Shown piece after piece: positions 51,605 through 62,141 of a stretch of 64,000 nt of DNA (the stretch's first letter is position 1; every line of letters begins with the position of its first letter). The DNA is from Candidatus Polarisedimenticolia bacterium (GTDB lineage Bacteria > Acidobacteriota > Polarisedimenticolia > Gp22-AA2), in contig DASYUH010000055.1 of the NCBI GenBank assembly GCA_036001465.1, positions 1 to 64,000 of the forward strand, written 5' to 3'. The notes beneath the pieces are model-generated. The model made no database searches. It was not told where the DNA came from and saw only the letters and a program-made list of their open reading frames with translations. The position numbers and the translations under genes were made by a program.

Positions 51605-51754
51605 ATGGCGCTGCGCTGGACCGTGAGTGCTTTGATGCGTGCCGAGAAGAAGTTCCGCCGAGTGAAGGGTCACGCCGACATGCCGCGCCTGGTCGCGGCT
51701 CTCGACGCAACCATCGGCGGCGTCGCTCTGGACAGGCAGGTCAACATCGCGTAG
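51605..51754 (+). mobile_element. C-terminal remnant of an insertion-sequence transposase
   Basis: Fifty codons encode RWTVSALMRAEKKFRRVKGHADMPRLVAALD, resembling the conserved C-terminal helix pair of transposases that end with the phrase EKKFRRxxGHxxLPxLxxAL (IS256-type or related; family not certain). Upstream coding sequence is lost and no terminal inverted repeat is visible. It is the first of two adjoining transposase fragments. Confidence 0.55.
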
Positions 51755-51800
51755 AACGTGAACCCGAATCACCGTCGACTTTCAACGGAGGGCGGGACAA

Positions 51801-51976
51801 CCCCTCAAGCCGAAGGGCGGAGCGAAGAACACCCCGCCCGACGATCCGGGGAACCTGACCGTGGACTTCCGGGGACAGAAGCGCTCGAACGAGACGCACG
51901 CGTCGACCACGGACCCGGATGCGCGGCTGTATCGCAACGCTCGTTGCTCAGCCCATGGGCCCGGGCGAACTAGGTT
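51801..51976 (+). mobile_element. Internal fragment of an IS5-family transposase
   Basis: The frame reads DDPGNLTVDFRGQKRSNETHASTTDPDARLYR, the well-known IS5/IS1182-like motif with SNxTHASTTDPxARLxRK. It is cut off after the motif and continues only as short noise to a TAA. The frame differs from the preceding transposase remnant, so two different elements have decayed side by side. Confidence 0.75.
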
Positions 51977-52287
51977 CACGGCAGGATCCCTCTCCTCTCT
52001 ATTGCTATCGTGGCCAGGCACACAAAACTAACAACCGCGCTGATAATCGCGAGCGCAAACGCAGCTCGGAAATAAATGCGCAGTTTCCCGCTCGGATATA
52101 GCCTCCGGTATTCTCTGAATATCCGCAGCATCTTCGGGAGAGTGTAGCCGAAATAAGACTCAAGATTTCCGTCTGGCCTCTTCCGATTGATCTCGCCGAT
52201 AATCATAATAAGGAACATGTTGGCAAGCACTACACCACTGACGCCGGTGCAAAACGCAATGATCACAGTAATCACTCTCGCGTTCAT
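51976..52287 (-). CDS. Orphan small membrane protein in an AT-richer island
   Basis: A 103-residue protein from the ATG at 52287, which overlaps the stop of the upstream fragment (ATGA). Two membrane helices (VITVIIAFCTGVSGVVLANMFLIMIIG and YFRAAFALAIISAVVSFVCLATIAI) flank a cytoplasmic-type segment (NRKRPDGNLESYFGYTLPKMLRIFREYRRLYP). Base composition is close to even GC/AT and codon choice is unlike the neighbours, so it is probably of foreign origin. Function unknown; an immunity or phage-type membrane protein would fit its size. Confidence 0.6.
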   Translation of the reverse strand: MNARVITVIIAFCTGVSGVVLANMFLIMIIGEINRKRPDGNLESYFGYTLPKMLRIFREYRRLYPSGKLRIYFRAAFALAIISAVVSFVCLATIAIERRGILP

Positions 52288-52520
52288 TTGCAACCTTGTC
52301 TCACGGCATAGTTGACCCAGTCGTTTAAGGTGAACGCCCAGAACTTGCCTAGCTGATGGGGATCTGAGTAGGTCGTGCTTGATCCGCCACCCGTAACGCC
52401 GGTCATGAATGACCCTCCGCCGCTTAAGCCAGCTGTGAAGACGTTACCATTTGGCAAGAGTCCTCCCAAACCATGAGGATCATTTGCAACACGCAATAGA
52501 CATTCCAGCGGGAGAGAGCA
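52284..52520 (-). pseudogene. C-terminal fragment of an unidentified Gly-rich protein
   Basis: About 78 codons (LRVANDPHGLGGLLPNG, SGGGSFMTGVTGGGSSTTYSDPHQ, FWAFTLNDWVNYAVRQGCK) end in a TGA overlapping the small membrane protein gene. The frame stays open upstream to 52736 but the sequence there is low-complexity basic and has no clear start. It may be the end of a larger surface or toxin-like protein whose front was lost. Coding status is uncertain. Confidence 0.4.
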
Positions 52521-52796
52521 CAAGCCCTTTGTTGGACGCGAGTCAACGGGGAGACGATCGAGGACGCCTTCCTTCCTCGCGGAGAGAATTCGTGGCGACG
52601 AGCTTAGCCGCAGCTTCGAGGAGTCTTGCGTCTGGCTCCCCAAGCGTAAGTCTCTTCGAACTCTGGGACGACTCCGGTTAACAGGTGGAGAGCATTCACA
52701 ATCTAGGCCGCCAGGAGAACGAGGCCTTCGCTCCACCGATTTATCTCTTATTTGAAGGACGAATTTCGGGAGGGTGGACAGGAAGTTCTCTGAGGC

Positions 52797-55469
52797 TTAT
52801 GTCCTTCCAAGCGTTTCCTTAATCCCGTCGTCGCTGGGAGCGTCCAGAACCTCGCGCACCTTGCGCGCCAGGGACGCCAGTGTGAACGGCTTCTGAAGGC
52901 AAGCCCCTTCCACGTCCGGCACTCCTAGATGGGCGAGTGCGTTGCCCGTATACCCGGACATATAGAGGATTTTAATCTGCGGGCGCAGTGTAGCCACGCG
53001 CGCAGCCAGTTCCGGGCCGCTCATGTGGGGCAGCACAACGTCCGTCAATATCAAATGAATCTCGCCTTTGTGCAACTCGCAGACCCGCAACGCCTCCGGG
53101 CCGTGTTGCGCTTCAAGAACGGCGTACCCGCGGGCCTGCAGAATTTGACGGGTCAATGAGCGGACGATCTCCTCATCTTCCACCACGAGAACCGTCTCCG
53201 AACCATGGACCGCAACCTGAAGTGGTTTGGCTGACTCTTCGTGCTCAATCTCATTATTGACCCGGGGCAAGTATATTTTGAACGTTGTGCCGCGCCCGGG
53301 CTCGCTATAGACCCAAATGTAGCCGCCGCTCTGCTTGACGATGCCGTAGACGGTGGCGAGTCCAAGACCGGTTCCCTTGCCCTTCTCCTTGGTGGTGAAG
53401 AACGGCTCGAAAATGCTCGCTTTCGTCTTCTCGTCCATGCCGACTCCAGTGTCGCTGACCGCGAGCATCACGAACCGCCCGGGCCGGACGGCCACATGCT
53501 GGCGGGCATAGACCTCGTCGAGATCCACGTTCATGGTCTCCAGGATGAGCTTGCCCCCGCCGGGCATGGCATCCCGGGCGTTGACGGCGAGGTTCACGAT
53601 GACCTGCTCGATCTGGCCCGGATCCGCTTTCACATGACCGAGACCGGGATCCGGCACGTTGACCAGCTCGACGTCCTCGCCGATCAGACGTCGCAGCATC
53701 GGGAGGATGCCGACCACGACCGCGTTCAAATCGAGAACCTTTGGCTCCAGGACTTGCCGCCTGCTGAAGGCCAGGAGCTGCCGGGTCAGTGCCGCGGCCC
53801 GGTGTGCCGCCTTTAGAACTTCCTCCAGGTTCGACCGGAGCCGCTCGCCCTCTTTCAATGATGGCAGCATCAATTCGCCGTACCCGGTTATGGCGGTGAG
53901 GAGATTATTGAAGTCGTGGGCGATGCCACCGGCAAGCCGACCGACGGCCTCCATCTTCTGGGCCTGTCGGAATTGCATCTCCATCTTCTCTCGCTCCACT
54001 TCGACCCGCCTACCTTCGATGCCCAAGGCGACGTTGTCGGCGATGGTAGCCAACGCAGTAAGGGCGACCTCACTCAACCGGTGCTTCGCGAAAAGGGCCA
54101 TGACCCCAACAAGCCGATCATGTGCGATCAGCGGGTGGCCGGCGAATGCCACCATGCCCTCGCGTGCCGCCCACTCCCTGTCGCCGACGCGAGGGTCGTT
54201 GAGAACATCGTTCGTCAGATGGGGCTGACGTTCCTGGGCGATGAGGCCGATCTTATACTTCCCAACCGGCACCCGACTGTGGGATCCATCGACGTGCGTG
54301 TAGAGACCGGCGCTGGCCTGCAACTCCAGGATCTGGTCGGCTTCGTTGAGCGTCCAGATACGGGCGAAGGCCGCGTCGATGTGCTTCACAATGGCTTCGG
54401 CGCAGCGCTGCAGCCGCTCCTGCAGGTTGCCCGGCTGGATGAGCGCCACGGCCACGTCGGCCGCCAAGGCGGCCACGGGTGCTCTCTGGATCACCTCCCG
54501 CTCGCTACGCTTCCGGCCGATGAACTGGCCCATCTGGCTTCCAACGGTTGACAGCATCGTCACGATATCGTCGTCGGGCTCCCAAATCTCCCGGCTGAAG
54601 AAGTCCATGACCCCGAGAACTTCCTCGCGAAGCATGATGGGAAAGCCGAACGCCGCGCGCAGCCCTTCCTGAACCGCTACTCGCGCACGCGGAAGATTGG
54701 GATCCTTCGCCACGTCCTGGATCGAGATAGCCCTCGCACTGGCCCAGACCCTCCCCGGCAAGCCCATGCCGCGAGCGAAGGTCATCTCTCGGCTGACCTG
54801 TTCCAACTGAGGGAAGCGGTATGTGGGGGAGTGCCAGATCTCCACGAAGCGGAGAAGGCTGGTCTGCCGGTCCACCTGCCAGAGCTCCCCTACTTCCCAC
54901 TCCAGGACCTCGCCGATCGCCTTTAGGATGCGGGAAGCCGCCTCGGCCAGGGAAGTCGACTCGGCGAGGGCCAGGGCGCACGCGTACTGGACCGAGAGCC
55001 GTTCCTCGCTCCGGCGGCGTTGCACCACCTCCGCTTGAAGAGATTCCCGCTCCCTCTGGAGCGCCTCCTCGGCGCCTTTGCGCTTGCGGCGCTCCTCCGC
55101 CTCGCGCAGTTCCCGCTCGACCGCCGCCGTAAGCCTGGTGAGGTTGCCCTTGATGAAATAATCGTGGGCTCCTCGCTTCATGGTGGTGACCGCCACGTCC
55201 TCGCCAATCGTCCCGGAAACGACGATGAACGGTATGTCGAGGCGGGAGCGTTGGAGGATCTCGAGAGCATCCAGCGCCGAGAAGCGGGGCATCGAGTAAT
55301 CGGAGACGATCAGCGACCAGCTCTCGCTCTGGAGAGCCTCCCGCGCGGCCTCAGGGGTATACACGCGACGGTGGAAGGGCTCGTAACCGCCGCGACGCAG
55401 CTCGCGGAGCAGGAGCTCGGCGTCGGCTTGTGAGTCTTCGAAGAGAAGGACGCGCAGCGGGACGGCCAT
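52797..55469 (-). CDS. Hybrid histidine kinase: REC-GAF-GAF-HisKA-HATPase-REC
   Basis: An 890-residue soluble sensor kinase. The N-terminal receiver (about 5-125) has LIVSDYSMPR with the phospho-Asp. A coiled coil (130-165) leads to two GAF domains (about 170-325 and 340-490). HisKA carries the phospho-acceptor in LAGGIAHDFNNLLTAITGYGELM. The ATPase has NLAVNARDAMPGGG, DTGVGMDE and TGLGLATVYGIVKQSGGYIWVYSE. A C-terminal receiver (about 765-880, LILTDVVLPHMSG) completes a phosphorelay. No membrane segment is present. It is the last gene on the minus strand of the chemosensory cluster. Confidence 0.95.
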   Translation of the reverse strand: MAVPLRVLLFEDSQADAELLLRELRRGGYEPFHRRVYTPEAAREALQSESWSLIVSDYSMPRFSALDALEILQRSRLDIPFIVVSGTIGEDVAVTTMKRGAHDYFIKGNLTRLTAAVERELREAEERRKRKGAEEALQRERESLQAEVVQRRRSEERLSVQYACALALAESTSLAEAASRILKAIGEVLEWEVGELWQVDRQTSLLRFVEIWHSPTYRFPQLEQVSREMTFARGMGLPGRVWASARAISIQDVAKDPNLPRARVAVQEGLRAAFGFPIMLREEVLGVMDFFSREIWEPDDDIVTMLSTVGSQMGQFIGRKRSEREVIQRAPVAALAADVAVALIQPGNLQERLQRCAEAIVKHIDAAFARIWTLNEADQILELQASAGLYTHVDGSHSRVPVGKYKIGLIAQERQPHLTNDVLNDPRVGDREWAAREGMVAFAGHPLIAHDRLVGVMALFAKHRLSEVALTALATIADNVALGIEGRRVEVEREKMEMQFRQAQKMEAVGRLAGGIAHDFNNLLTAITGYGELMLPSLKEGERLRSNLEEVLKAAHRAAALTRQLLAFSRRQVLEPKVLDLNAVVVGILPMLRRLIGEDVELVNVPDPGLGHVKADPGQIEQVIVNLAVNARDAMPGGGKLILETMNVDLDEVYARQHVAVRPGRFVMLAVSDTGVGMDEKTKASIFEPFFTTKEKGKGTGLGLATVYGIVKQSGGYIWVYSEPGRGTTFKIYLPRVNNEIEHEESAKPLQVAVHGSETVLVVEDEEIVRSLTRQILQARGYAVLEAQHGPEALRVCELHKGEIHLILTDVVLPHMSGPELAARVATLRPQIKILYMSGYTGNALAHLGVPDVEGACLQKPFTLASLARKVREVLDAPSDDGIKETLGRT

Positions 55470-55475
55470 GGGGCT

Positions 55476-55568
55476 CTATCTCCCGGAATCCAGGAGGCGG
55501 TCCAGAGCCTCGTCGTCAGCGCTGTTCTCGACCACCATGATCCACTTTTCGCCCATTGGACCCTCCAT
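55476..55568 (-). CDS. Tiny frame resembling the start of a receiver domain
   Basis: Thirty codons ([30 protein letters not shown]) between two kinase genes, overlapping the end of the upstream one in another frame. [14 protein letters not shown] recalls the first strand and helix of response regulators (VVEDSxDDExL). It may be the relic of a deleted receiver gene or a chance frame. No separate ribosome-binding site was identified. Confidence 0.3.
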   Translation of the reverse strand: MEGPMGEKWIMVVENSADDEALDRLLDSGR

Positions 55569-57525
55569 TTCTTACGGTGAAGAAGATGGTCGCGCCCCTG
55601 TCGGGAGCGCCAACGGCCCACACTCGGCCGCCGTGCCGGTCCACGATGCGCCGAACCGTGGCCAGGCCGATCCCGATGCCGGGGAACTCTTCCTGGTGGT
55701 GCAGGCGCTGGAACGCACCGAAGAGTTTGCCCGCGTATGACATGTCGAACCCCGCCCCGTTGTCGCGAACGAAGAAGGCTCTCTCGCTTGATTCCTCAGC
55801 GATCCCGAACTCGATCCTGGCGCGCTCCCGCTTGCCTGTGAACTTCCAGGCGTTCCCCAGCAGGTTCTGCAGCACCAGGCGGAGGAGGGCGGGGTCGCCC
55901 TCGGCTTTCGCGCCTTCGCTAATCACGCACTCGACCTGACGGTCGCTCTCGTGCTGACGGAGCTCGGCCACGATCTCGCGGGCGATAGAGCTTAGATCGA
56001 CGCTCTGGTGACCGACATTTGCGCGCGTCAGGCGGGACAGATTCAGAAGTCCGTCGATGAGCTGGCTCATACGAGCACTGGCCTCGACGATTCGGTTAAG
56101 CGCGTCCCTGCCGCTGTCGCTCAGGTTATCGCGGCACTCCTCCATGAGGATGTGGCTGAAGCCTCCGATGCTGCGCAGTGGAGCGCGGAGGTCATGCGAT
56201 ACGGAGTAGGAAAACGCTTCCAGCTCCTTGTTCTTGCGTTCGACCTCCTCGAGGAGGACCGCTCGGGTCTCGGCGAGCGCCCGCGCCGCCCGCGCCTCGG
56301 CTGCCTCCATCTCCGTGCGCAGCAGCTGGTCGCGCATGCGCCGGTTCTCGTCCTCGAACTGGCGCCGCCGGATCTGGGCCCGCACCCTCGCTTTGAGGAC
56401 CTGGAAGTCGCCCGATTTGGCGATGAAGTCGTCCGCACCGGCCGCCAGGCCCTCGATCATCGTCTGGCGATCCTCCACGGCCGTCAGCATGATGAGCGGA
56501 ATGTCCCGAAGCGCCGTGGACGCCTTGATCCGACGGCAGGTCTCCTGTCCACCCAGGCCCGGCATGCGAAGGTCGAGCAGGATGCAGTCCACGGGCTGAA
56601 CGGCGAGGTGCTGGAGCGCCGCTTCCCCTGAGGGCGCCAGGACGGTGTCGTAGCCCTCTCCCCGAAGCGTCGACGCCAGCTCCTGGAGGTAAGTCGGGCT
56701 GTCGTCAACGGCCAGGATCTTCTTGGGGCCGAGGAGACTCGCCGGCCCCGGCCCACAGGATTCCTGCCCGGCGTTGCGCAACACGGCGGCGAGCCGTGCG
56801 AGCATGACCGAGAGGTTTTCCTCCTTGCGGACGAACCCGTCGGCCCCGGCGTCGAGCGCCTGCAGCTCCATCTCCTGCGCCTCTGAAGCGGTCATGAGCA
56901 GGCAGGGGGTGCGCCTGAGAGCGGCGTCGAGGCGGAGGCGACGCACAACGGTGGCCCCGTCGATGCCTGGCAGTATGGCGTCCATCAGGATGGCGTTCGG
57001 CCTCGAGCCGCTGGCGATCAACAGGCCTTCCTCGCCGCTGGCGGCGACCGCGACCTCGTAACCCAGCGCTTCGAGGGCTTCCTTCAGCTGCCCGCGGACC
57101 GTCGGGCTGTCGTCGATAACCAGGACCGTCGCTTTCCCGGAACCGCCGGGAGCCTGTATCTGCCGCACAAGTTCTCTGGCTCTCGAGACCACATATCCGG
57201 CATCGTAGGGCTTTCCGATGTACTCGTCGGCGCCGCTCGAGAGGCCCCGGATCCGATCGCGCACCTCGGCTTCGGTCGAGAGAAGCAGGACGGGCGCCCC
57301 GGCGGCAGACGGAGAGGCCCGCACTTCCTGGAAGAACTCGATGCCGTCAGCGTCGGGCAGCAGGACGTCAAGAATGACGATGGCCACCCGTTCACGCGCC
57401 AGAATCTGGCGAGCCTCCCCGGCGCTTCCGCAGGGAAGGGGTCGGAAGCCTGCGGCTGAGAAGGCTTCGGCGAGATCCATCCGGACCGTGAGGCTGTCGT
57501 CGACGATGAGAACCGGGTCGTTCAT
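55516..57525 (-). CDS. Hybrid sensor kinase with three tandem receivers (REC-REC-REC-HisKA-HATPase)
   Basis: A 669-residue protein starting at 57525, with the ATG overlapping the cheB stop (ATGA). Three receivers occupy about 1-120 ([12 protein letters not shown]), 132-250 ([12 protein letters not shown]) and 268-390 ([12 protein letters not shown]), each with its phospho-Asp. A coiled coil (395-435) precedes HisKA ([22 protein letters not shown]) and an ATPase domain with [35 protein letters not shown] and [18 protein letters not shown], a bacteriophytochrome-type ending. Adjacent CheA could phosphorylate its receivers. The output is presumably the next phosphorelay protein. Confidence 0.94.
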   Translation of the reverse strand: MNDPVLIVDDSLTVRMDLAEAFSAAGFRPLPCGSAGEARQILARERVAIVILDVLLPDADGIEFFQEVRASPSAAGAPVLLLSTEAEVRDRIRGLSSGADEYIGKPYDAGYVVSRARELVRQIQAPGGSGKATVLVIDDSPTVRGQLKEALEALGYEVAVAASGEEGLLIASGSRPNAILMDAILPGIDGATVVRRLRLDAALRRTPCLLMTASEAQEMELQALDAGADGFVRKEENLSVMLARLAAVLRNAGQESCGPGPASLLGPKKILAVDDSPTYLQELASTLRGEGYDTVLAPSGEAALQHLAVQPVDCILLDLRMPGLGGQETCRRIKASTALRDIPLIMLTAVEDRQTMIEGLAAGADDFIAKSGDFQVLKARVRAQIRRRQFEDENRRMRDQLLRTEMEAAEARAARALAETRAVLLEEVERKNKELEAFSYSVSHDLRAPLRSIGGFSHILMEECRDNLSDSGRDALNRIVEASARMSQLIDGLLNLSRLTRANVGHQSVDLSSIAREIVAELRQHESDRQVECVISEGAKAEGDPALLRLVLQNLLGNAWKFTGKRERARIEFGIAEESSERAFFVRDNGAGFDMSYAGKLFGAFQRLHHQEEFPGIGIGLATVRRIVDRHGGRVWAVGAPDRGATIFFTVRNGGSNGRKVDHGGREQR

Positions 57526-58601
57526 TTCCGGAGCCCCGATTCGGGACGTACAAGCGATGCGAGAGCCGGTCCGATGTCACCCAGCGGAAGAACGTGCTGC
57601 GCCGCGCCCAGAAGCACCGCCTCTCTCGGCATGCCGTAGACGACCGATGTTGCCTCGTCCTGGGCGACGGTGTAACCACCGGCCCTCCGGATCGCGAGAA
57701 GGCCATCGGCGCCGTCCCTTCCCATCCCGGTCAGCAGGCATGCCGCACTCGCCTGGCCCCATTCCTTCGCCAGCGACGAGAACAGCACGTCTACGGAAGG
57801 TCGGCAGGAATGGCGCTCGGGGTCGGAGGTGAGAAAGAGCCTCTCCCCGCGCACGACAAGGTGCCGGTCTGGCGGGGCCATGACGACCCGACCCCGCGCG
57901 CCACCGAGAGGCTCGCCATCGCGCGCAAACGAGACGGGGTGAGAGGTCTGCCCGTCGAGCCATTCCGCGAACGCCGACCCGAACGGCTCTCCGATGTGAA
58001 GGACAAGGAGAACCGGCAGCGGGTAGACTGCGGGCAGGGCCCGCAGGATTTCGATAATGGCGGCCGGACCGCCCGTCGAGGCGCCCAACGCCACGGCGCG
58101 GGGCGAGGCTGCCGACGGGGGGACGTTTGGCGCCGGTGCGGCGATGCGCACCGGGGCCGAGCAACCCAAAGCCCCGAGGCGGGCGCGGGGATGCGTGATG
58201 ACCCTGATCCTGGAGACGAGCCTGACCGTGGAAATCAATCGTTCCGCCCATTGTCCATCCGGCTCGGCGCCCGAAGGCTTCTCGAGCACCTCGACCGCCC
58301 CCGCCGCGAGCGCTTCGTAGGTCTTGAACAGCTCGCCGCGGTTGGTCGACGAGGACACGATCAGGATGGGTGTGGGGCAGTGGGCCATGATGTATTCGGT
58401 CGCAGCCAGGCCGCTCATCGCCGGCAGCATCATGTCGAGCGTCACGACGTCGGGCCGGAGGTCGCGGCAGAGTTCGATACCGCGCCGGCCATCTTCGGCC
58501 TCTCCCACGATCTCGATCCCTGGATCGGCCGCGAGCACCTCGCAGAGTCGCCGGCGAACGGTCAGCGAATCCTCGACGACGAGCACGCGGATCTTCGACA
58601 C
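57522..58601 (-). CDS. cheB: Chemoreceptor glutamate methylesterase CheB
   Basis: A 359-residue enzyme that removes methyl groups from chemoreceptor glutamates. The GTG at 58601 follows the CheA stop closely. The N-terminal receiver has Asp56 in [13 protein letters not shown]. The esterase domain (about 165-355) has the catalytic triad Ser175 (LGASTGGP), His202 (VLHIGEP) and Asp296 ([10 protein letters not shown]). The linker of about 35 residues is Ala/Pro-rich. It is the fifth gene of the chemosensory operon. Confidence 0.96.
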   Translation of the reverse strand: MSKIRVLVVEDSLTVRRRLCEVLAADPGIEIVGEAEDGRRGIELCRDLRPDVVTLDMMLPAMSGLAATEYIMAHCPTPILIVSSSTNRGELFKTYEALAAGAVEVLEKPSGAEPDGQWAERLISTVRLVSRIRVITHPRARLGALGCSAPVRIAAPAPNVPPSAASPRAVALGASTGGPAAIIEILRALPAVYPLPVLLVLHIGEPFGSAFAEWLDGQTSHPVSFARDGEPLGGARGRVVMAPPDRHLVVRGERLFLTSDPERHSCRPSVDVLFSSLAKEWGQASAACLLTGMGRDGADGLLAIRRAGGYTVAQDEATSVVYGMPREAVLLGAAQHVLPLGDIGPALASLVRPESGLRK

Positions 58602-58603
58602 GG

Positions 58604-60661
58604 CTACCCCGCAAGCCTCCGGATCGTTTCGAGGAGGTGGGCTTGGTCGAACTCATTCTTGGTGATGTAGGCGCCCGCGCCAACCTCCCGGCCGCGCCTG
58701 AGGTCATCCGGAGCGCTGCGGGACGTCACGAGGATGGCGGGAACCTCGCGAAGCACCGGATCGGCGCGGGTGCGCTCGACGAACGCGAACCCGTCCATGC
58801 CGGGCATTTCCACATCGACGATGAAAATGCGGTACCGCTGGCGCCTGGCCTTGTCGAGGGCCTCCTCGCCCGAGACGGCGATCTCCACCTCGTACCCCGC
58901 GGATTCGAGGATGCTCTGCTCCAGCATGCGCGTCGTAAGCGAGTCGTCCACGACCAGAATAGGCAGACGGGGCGCAGCCTCGGGCGTCGCGACGGCACCC
59001 TCCTGAGGGAGCGAGGGCGAGCGCAGCCCTTCGGGATCGATCAGGATCTGCGGGGCCCCCTCGGCATCGAGCCAGACCCCGGCGACGAGCGGTGCGGCGG
59101 GAGCGAGTACAGGAAGGGGCCGGAGGATGACCGTCCTGGCTCCAAAGACCCGGTCGACGCCAAGCGCCGCCAGCGCCGTGCCGCAGTCCACCACGACCAC
59201 CGAACAGGACCGGGCCTGAAGCGTCGGCCGGACGTCTGGAGCGAGCGACCGTGACAACAGAAAGAATGGAATGGTCTTGCCGTCGTGCAGGAACGAATTT
59301 CCCTGGGCCGTTTGTAGGATGTCCTCTGCTCGGACCCGGACCGTCCTCCGAACCGCGTCCAGCGGGATCGCCGCGGCCACGCCCGAGCAGTCCACGAGCA
59401 GCGCCTCCAGAGAGGACAGGGAGACCGGGACGATAAGCTCGAGGGTGGTCCCCCGGCCTGCTTCCGTGCGGAGGGCGACGTCGCCACCCAGCCGTGCAGC
59501 CGCCTCACGCACCACGTCGAGGCCAATTCCCCGGCCGGAGACCTCGGTCACCTCGCCCGAGGTGGTGAGCCCTCCCTTGAGCAGGATCTGGATCATCGCC
59601 TCCGGTGACGGCGGCGCCCCGTCCACGAGCAGTCCCCTGCTCTCGGCGACCCTACGAACAGCCTGGACGTCGATGCCGCGCCCATCATCCTGGCACTGAA
59701 AGACCACCCGCCGTCCGCGGCGCAGGACTTCGAGGACCACGCGCCCTGCGGGTGGCTTGCCCGCGCTCGTCCTCTCCGACTCTGGCTCGATCCCGTGAGC
59801 CACGGCGTTACGGACCGCCTGGATGAGCGCGCCCTGGATGCCTCCAAGGACGTGGGCGTCGAGACGGACGTCGCCTCCCCTGGGTTCGAAGCTCACCCGC
59901 TTCCCCAAGGCCTGGGCGGCGTCCCTGGCGGTCCGTTCGAGCGACGCGAACAGCACGCTGGCTGGAAGGAGACGCAATCGCTCTGCAGTGTCACGGACCT
60001 GACGCATTTCCCGCTCGACATGCTCGACGCCGCTCACCAGGGTCTGTTCCAACCTCGCGACGACCATCCGCAGATCCTCGGCGAGAGATCTGGTTTTGGG
60101 CGAAACGGAGGCATGACCCGGCCGGTTCGCGTCCGTCGCCCGGCGCGAGACGAGCTGCTCTCCCAACAGGTCGGCGAGATGGCGCGCTTGCTCGATCGCC
60201 TGAATGCCGCGCCGCATCGACCCGAGCTGCACGCTGGCGGCTGAGATCCCGTCGAGGAGAAAGTCCATCTCCGCGATATCCGTGCGGACGGTCTGGAGCG
60301 GTTCTTCCGACACCGTTCGCGACCGCACGGGCGATTCGACTCCGGCTGCCGCAGTGAGCTGGCCCACGCGTGCGCCGATGGAATCGATGAGCTTCAGGAC
60401 AGCGTTGACCTGCTGAGGCTGGGCCTGCTGCGTGCTCTCGCGCAGGGGCGCGAGAGCGTCCTCGACGGCATGGGCCATTTCGGCGATATCGGGTAGACGT
60501 ACCACGCGCGCCGCCCCCTTGAGGGTGTGGGCCATGCGGAGAAGCCGGGGGACGAGGCCGGCGGACGGGGGCCCCTTCTCCATCTCGAGGAGACCCTGCC
60601 CGAGCGTCTCCACAAGCTCGCGGGCCTCCACGCGAAAGTACTTATAGGGATCGTGTGCCAT
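58604..60661 (-). CDS. cheA: Chemotaxis histidine kinase CheA with C-terminal receiver
   Basis: A 685-residue kinase. The Hpt domain has His45 in RMAHTLKGAARV. After a linker come the P3/P4 parts (LRLLPASVLFASLERTARDAAQALGKRV, QAVRNAVAHGIEPESERTSAGKPPAGRV, DDGRGIDVQAVRRVAESRGLL, SGRGIGLDVVREAAARLGGDVALRTEAGRGTT), then a CheW-like P5 domain (SLSSLEALLVDCSGVAAAIPLDAVRRTVRV) and a receiver (about 558-680, FIVDVEMPGMDG). No P2 domain for CheY docking is evident, fitting an internal receiver as phosphate sink or output. It resembles CheA of non-flagellar (ACF or Tfp-type) systems. Confidence 0.96.
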   Translation of the reverse strand: MAHDPYKYFRVEARELVETLGQGLLEMEKGPPSAGLVPRLLRMAHTLKGAARVVRLPDIAEMAHAVEDALAPLRESTQQAQPQQVNAVLKLIDSIGARVGQLTAAAGVESPVRSRTVSEEPLQTVRTDIAEMDFLLDGISAASVQLGSMRRGIQAIEQARHLADLLGEQLVSRRATDANRPGHASVSPKTRSLAEDLRMVVARLEQTLVSGVEHVEREMRQVRDTAERLRLLPASVLFASLERTARDAAQALGKRVSFEPRGGDVRLDAHVLGGIQGALIQAVRNAVAHGIEPESERTSAGKPPAGRVVLEVLRRGRRVVFQCQDDGRGIDVQAVRRVAESRGLLVDGAPPSPEAMIQILLKGGLTTSGEVTEVSGRGIGLDVVREAAARLGGDVALRTEAGRGTTLELIVPVSLSSLEALLVDCSGVAAAIPLDAVRRTVRVRAEDILQTAQGNSFLHDGKTIPFFLLSRSLAPDVRPTLQARSCSVVVVDCGTALAALGVDRVFGARTVILRPLPVLAPAAPLVAGVWLDAEGAPQILIDPEGLRSPSLPQEGAVATPEAAPRLPILVVDDSLTTRMLEQSILESAGYEVEIAVSGEEALDKARRQRYRIFIVDVEMPGMDGFAFVERTRADPVLREVPAILVTSRSAPDDLRRGREVGAGAYITKNEFDQAHLLETIRRLAG

Positions 60662-60662
60662 C

Positions 60663-62141
60663 CTAGGTGGTCGCTTGCGACTGAATCAGACGAAGGAGGT
60701 TGCGCGACAGGCCGGTCAGCTCCGAAGCGGTCTGAAACGTTTGACCCGAGCTGGCCTCCGTCTCCTTGGTCGCCTGTGCCACGTTCGAGATCGCAACGTT
60801 GACCTGCTCGACCGCCGTCGCCTGCTGCTTGGTGCTGAGCTCGATCTCGCGCGCGGCCTGTGTTGTCGTCGCGAGCAACGAAGCAATCTGCTGGAACACC
60901 GTTGTGACTTCCGCGAACTGCTTCGAGCCGTCCTCCACGACCTTGGAGCCGGTCTCTGTTGCCATGATAGTGGTGTTGACGGCACCGCGGACGTCCTCGA
61001 TGAGCCCGCGGATCTCCTTCGCCGACCCCGCGACGCGGTCGGCGAGCTTGCGGATCTCGTCCGCCACGGTGGCGAAGCGCTTGCCGGCCTCGCCGGCCCC
61101 GGCGGCCTCGATCGTGGCGTTGACGGCGAGGATGTTCGTCTGCTCTGCCAGCTCCGAGACAATCTCCACGACCGAGCCGATCTGCTGTGATTTCTTGCCG
61201 AGGTCGAGCATGTGGTTCACGACGAGATCGACCTGTCGGCGGATGCCGGTGATCGACTCGTGCGTCCTGCCCACGGTACCTTCGCCCTTGTGCGCGCCGC
61301 CGGCGGCCTCTTCGGCGATGTGCGCCACATGCTGCGCGCTTTCGGCGATCTGGCGTGACGTCGCCAGAAGCTCGCTGATGGTCGTGGAGATCTCGCTCAT
61401 CGCGGAAGCCTGCTCCTTGGCCCCGGTGGCCTGCTGATTGGCCGCTGCCTGCAGCTCCGCGGAGGAGCTCTGCACCTGTCCGACCGCGGTCCCGATCTGC
61501 CGTGCAAGTGATCTGGCCAGAAAGAACGCAACGGCTGTCGCCAGCAGGATCGCTCCGACGACCATCGCGATCACCAGGCTGGTAGCGAGCCTGGCCGTGC
61601 TGGTTGAAGCGCTCTTCGCCTCCTGAAGAAACTGCTGCTGGCTCTCGACGAACTGCTGCACCTGATGGTTCAGGGCCACCCGCTTCGGGGTCACCTGTTC
61701 CTCGAAGGAACGGGCGACCGTCTCTAACGTCGCCCCGGTTCCACGCTGGGAGATGAGCCGTTCTGCGGCCGCCTGATGGTCCGCCTCCGCCCGGTCGATC
61801 ACATCGAGCTGGCGCCTGCCCTCCTCCGTGGCGACGGTCCGTTTCAGCCGGAGCATTTCATCGGCGAACGCGCTGCGCGCCAGGCGCACCTCCTCGAGGT
61901 ACTGCTCCTTGGGCGTCAGAAGATAGCCGCGGAAGGCGGCTTGCTTCTCCACCACGGCGGCCTGCAGCTGTTCCGCTCCGATCAAGATCTGGGCGTTGAT
62001 CTCGATCACGCGATCCTTGCTGCCCACGACGCTGTTTAGCGCATAGACCGCCACGATGCCGATCACGAACGTAATCGCGACGGTCGCCGCAAAGCTGAGG
62101 CCGATCTTCACTCCAAACGTCAGGCTTCGGGACATGGTCAT
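60663..62141 (-). CDS. Methyl-accepting chemotaxis protein
   Basis: A 492-residue receptor with ATG at 62141 overlapping the cheW stop (ATGA). Two membrane helices (about 13-37 and 186-210) enclose a CHASE3-like helical sensor ([33 protein letters not shown]). No clear HAMP of full length is seen after the second helix. The signalling tip [44 protein letters not shown] is conserved. The protein ends without a CheR-binding pentapeptide. It sits between cheW and cheA, the dedicated receptor of this system. Confidence 0.95.
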   Translation of the reverse strand: MTMSRSLTFGVKIGLSFAATVAITFVIGIVAVYALNSVVGSKDRVIEINAQILIGAEQLQAAVVEKQAAFRGYLLTPKEQYLEEVRLARSAFADEMLRLKRTVATEEGRRQLDVIDRAEADHQAAAERLISQRGTGATLETVARSFEEQVTPKRVALNHQVQQFVESQQQFLQEAKSASTSTARLATSLVIAMVVGAILLATAVAFFLARSLARQIGTAVGQVQSSSAELQAAANQQATGAKEQASAMSEISTTISELLATSRQIAESAQHVAHIAEEAAGGAHKGEGTVGRTHESITGIRRQVDLVVNHMLDLGKKSQQIGSVVEIVSELAEQTNILAVNATIEAAGAGEAGKRFATVADEIRKLADRVAGSAKEIRGLIEDVRGAVNTTIMATETGSKVVEDGSKQFAEVTTVFQQIASLLATTTQAAREIELSTKQQATAVEQVNVAISNVAQATKETEASSGQTFQTASELTGLSRNLLRLIQSQATT

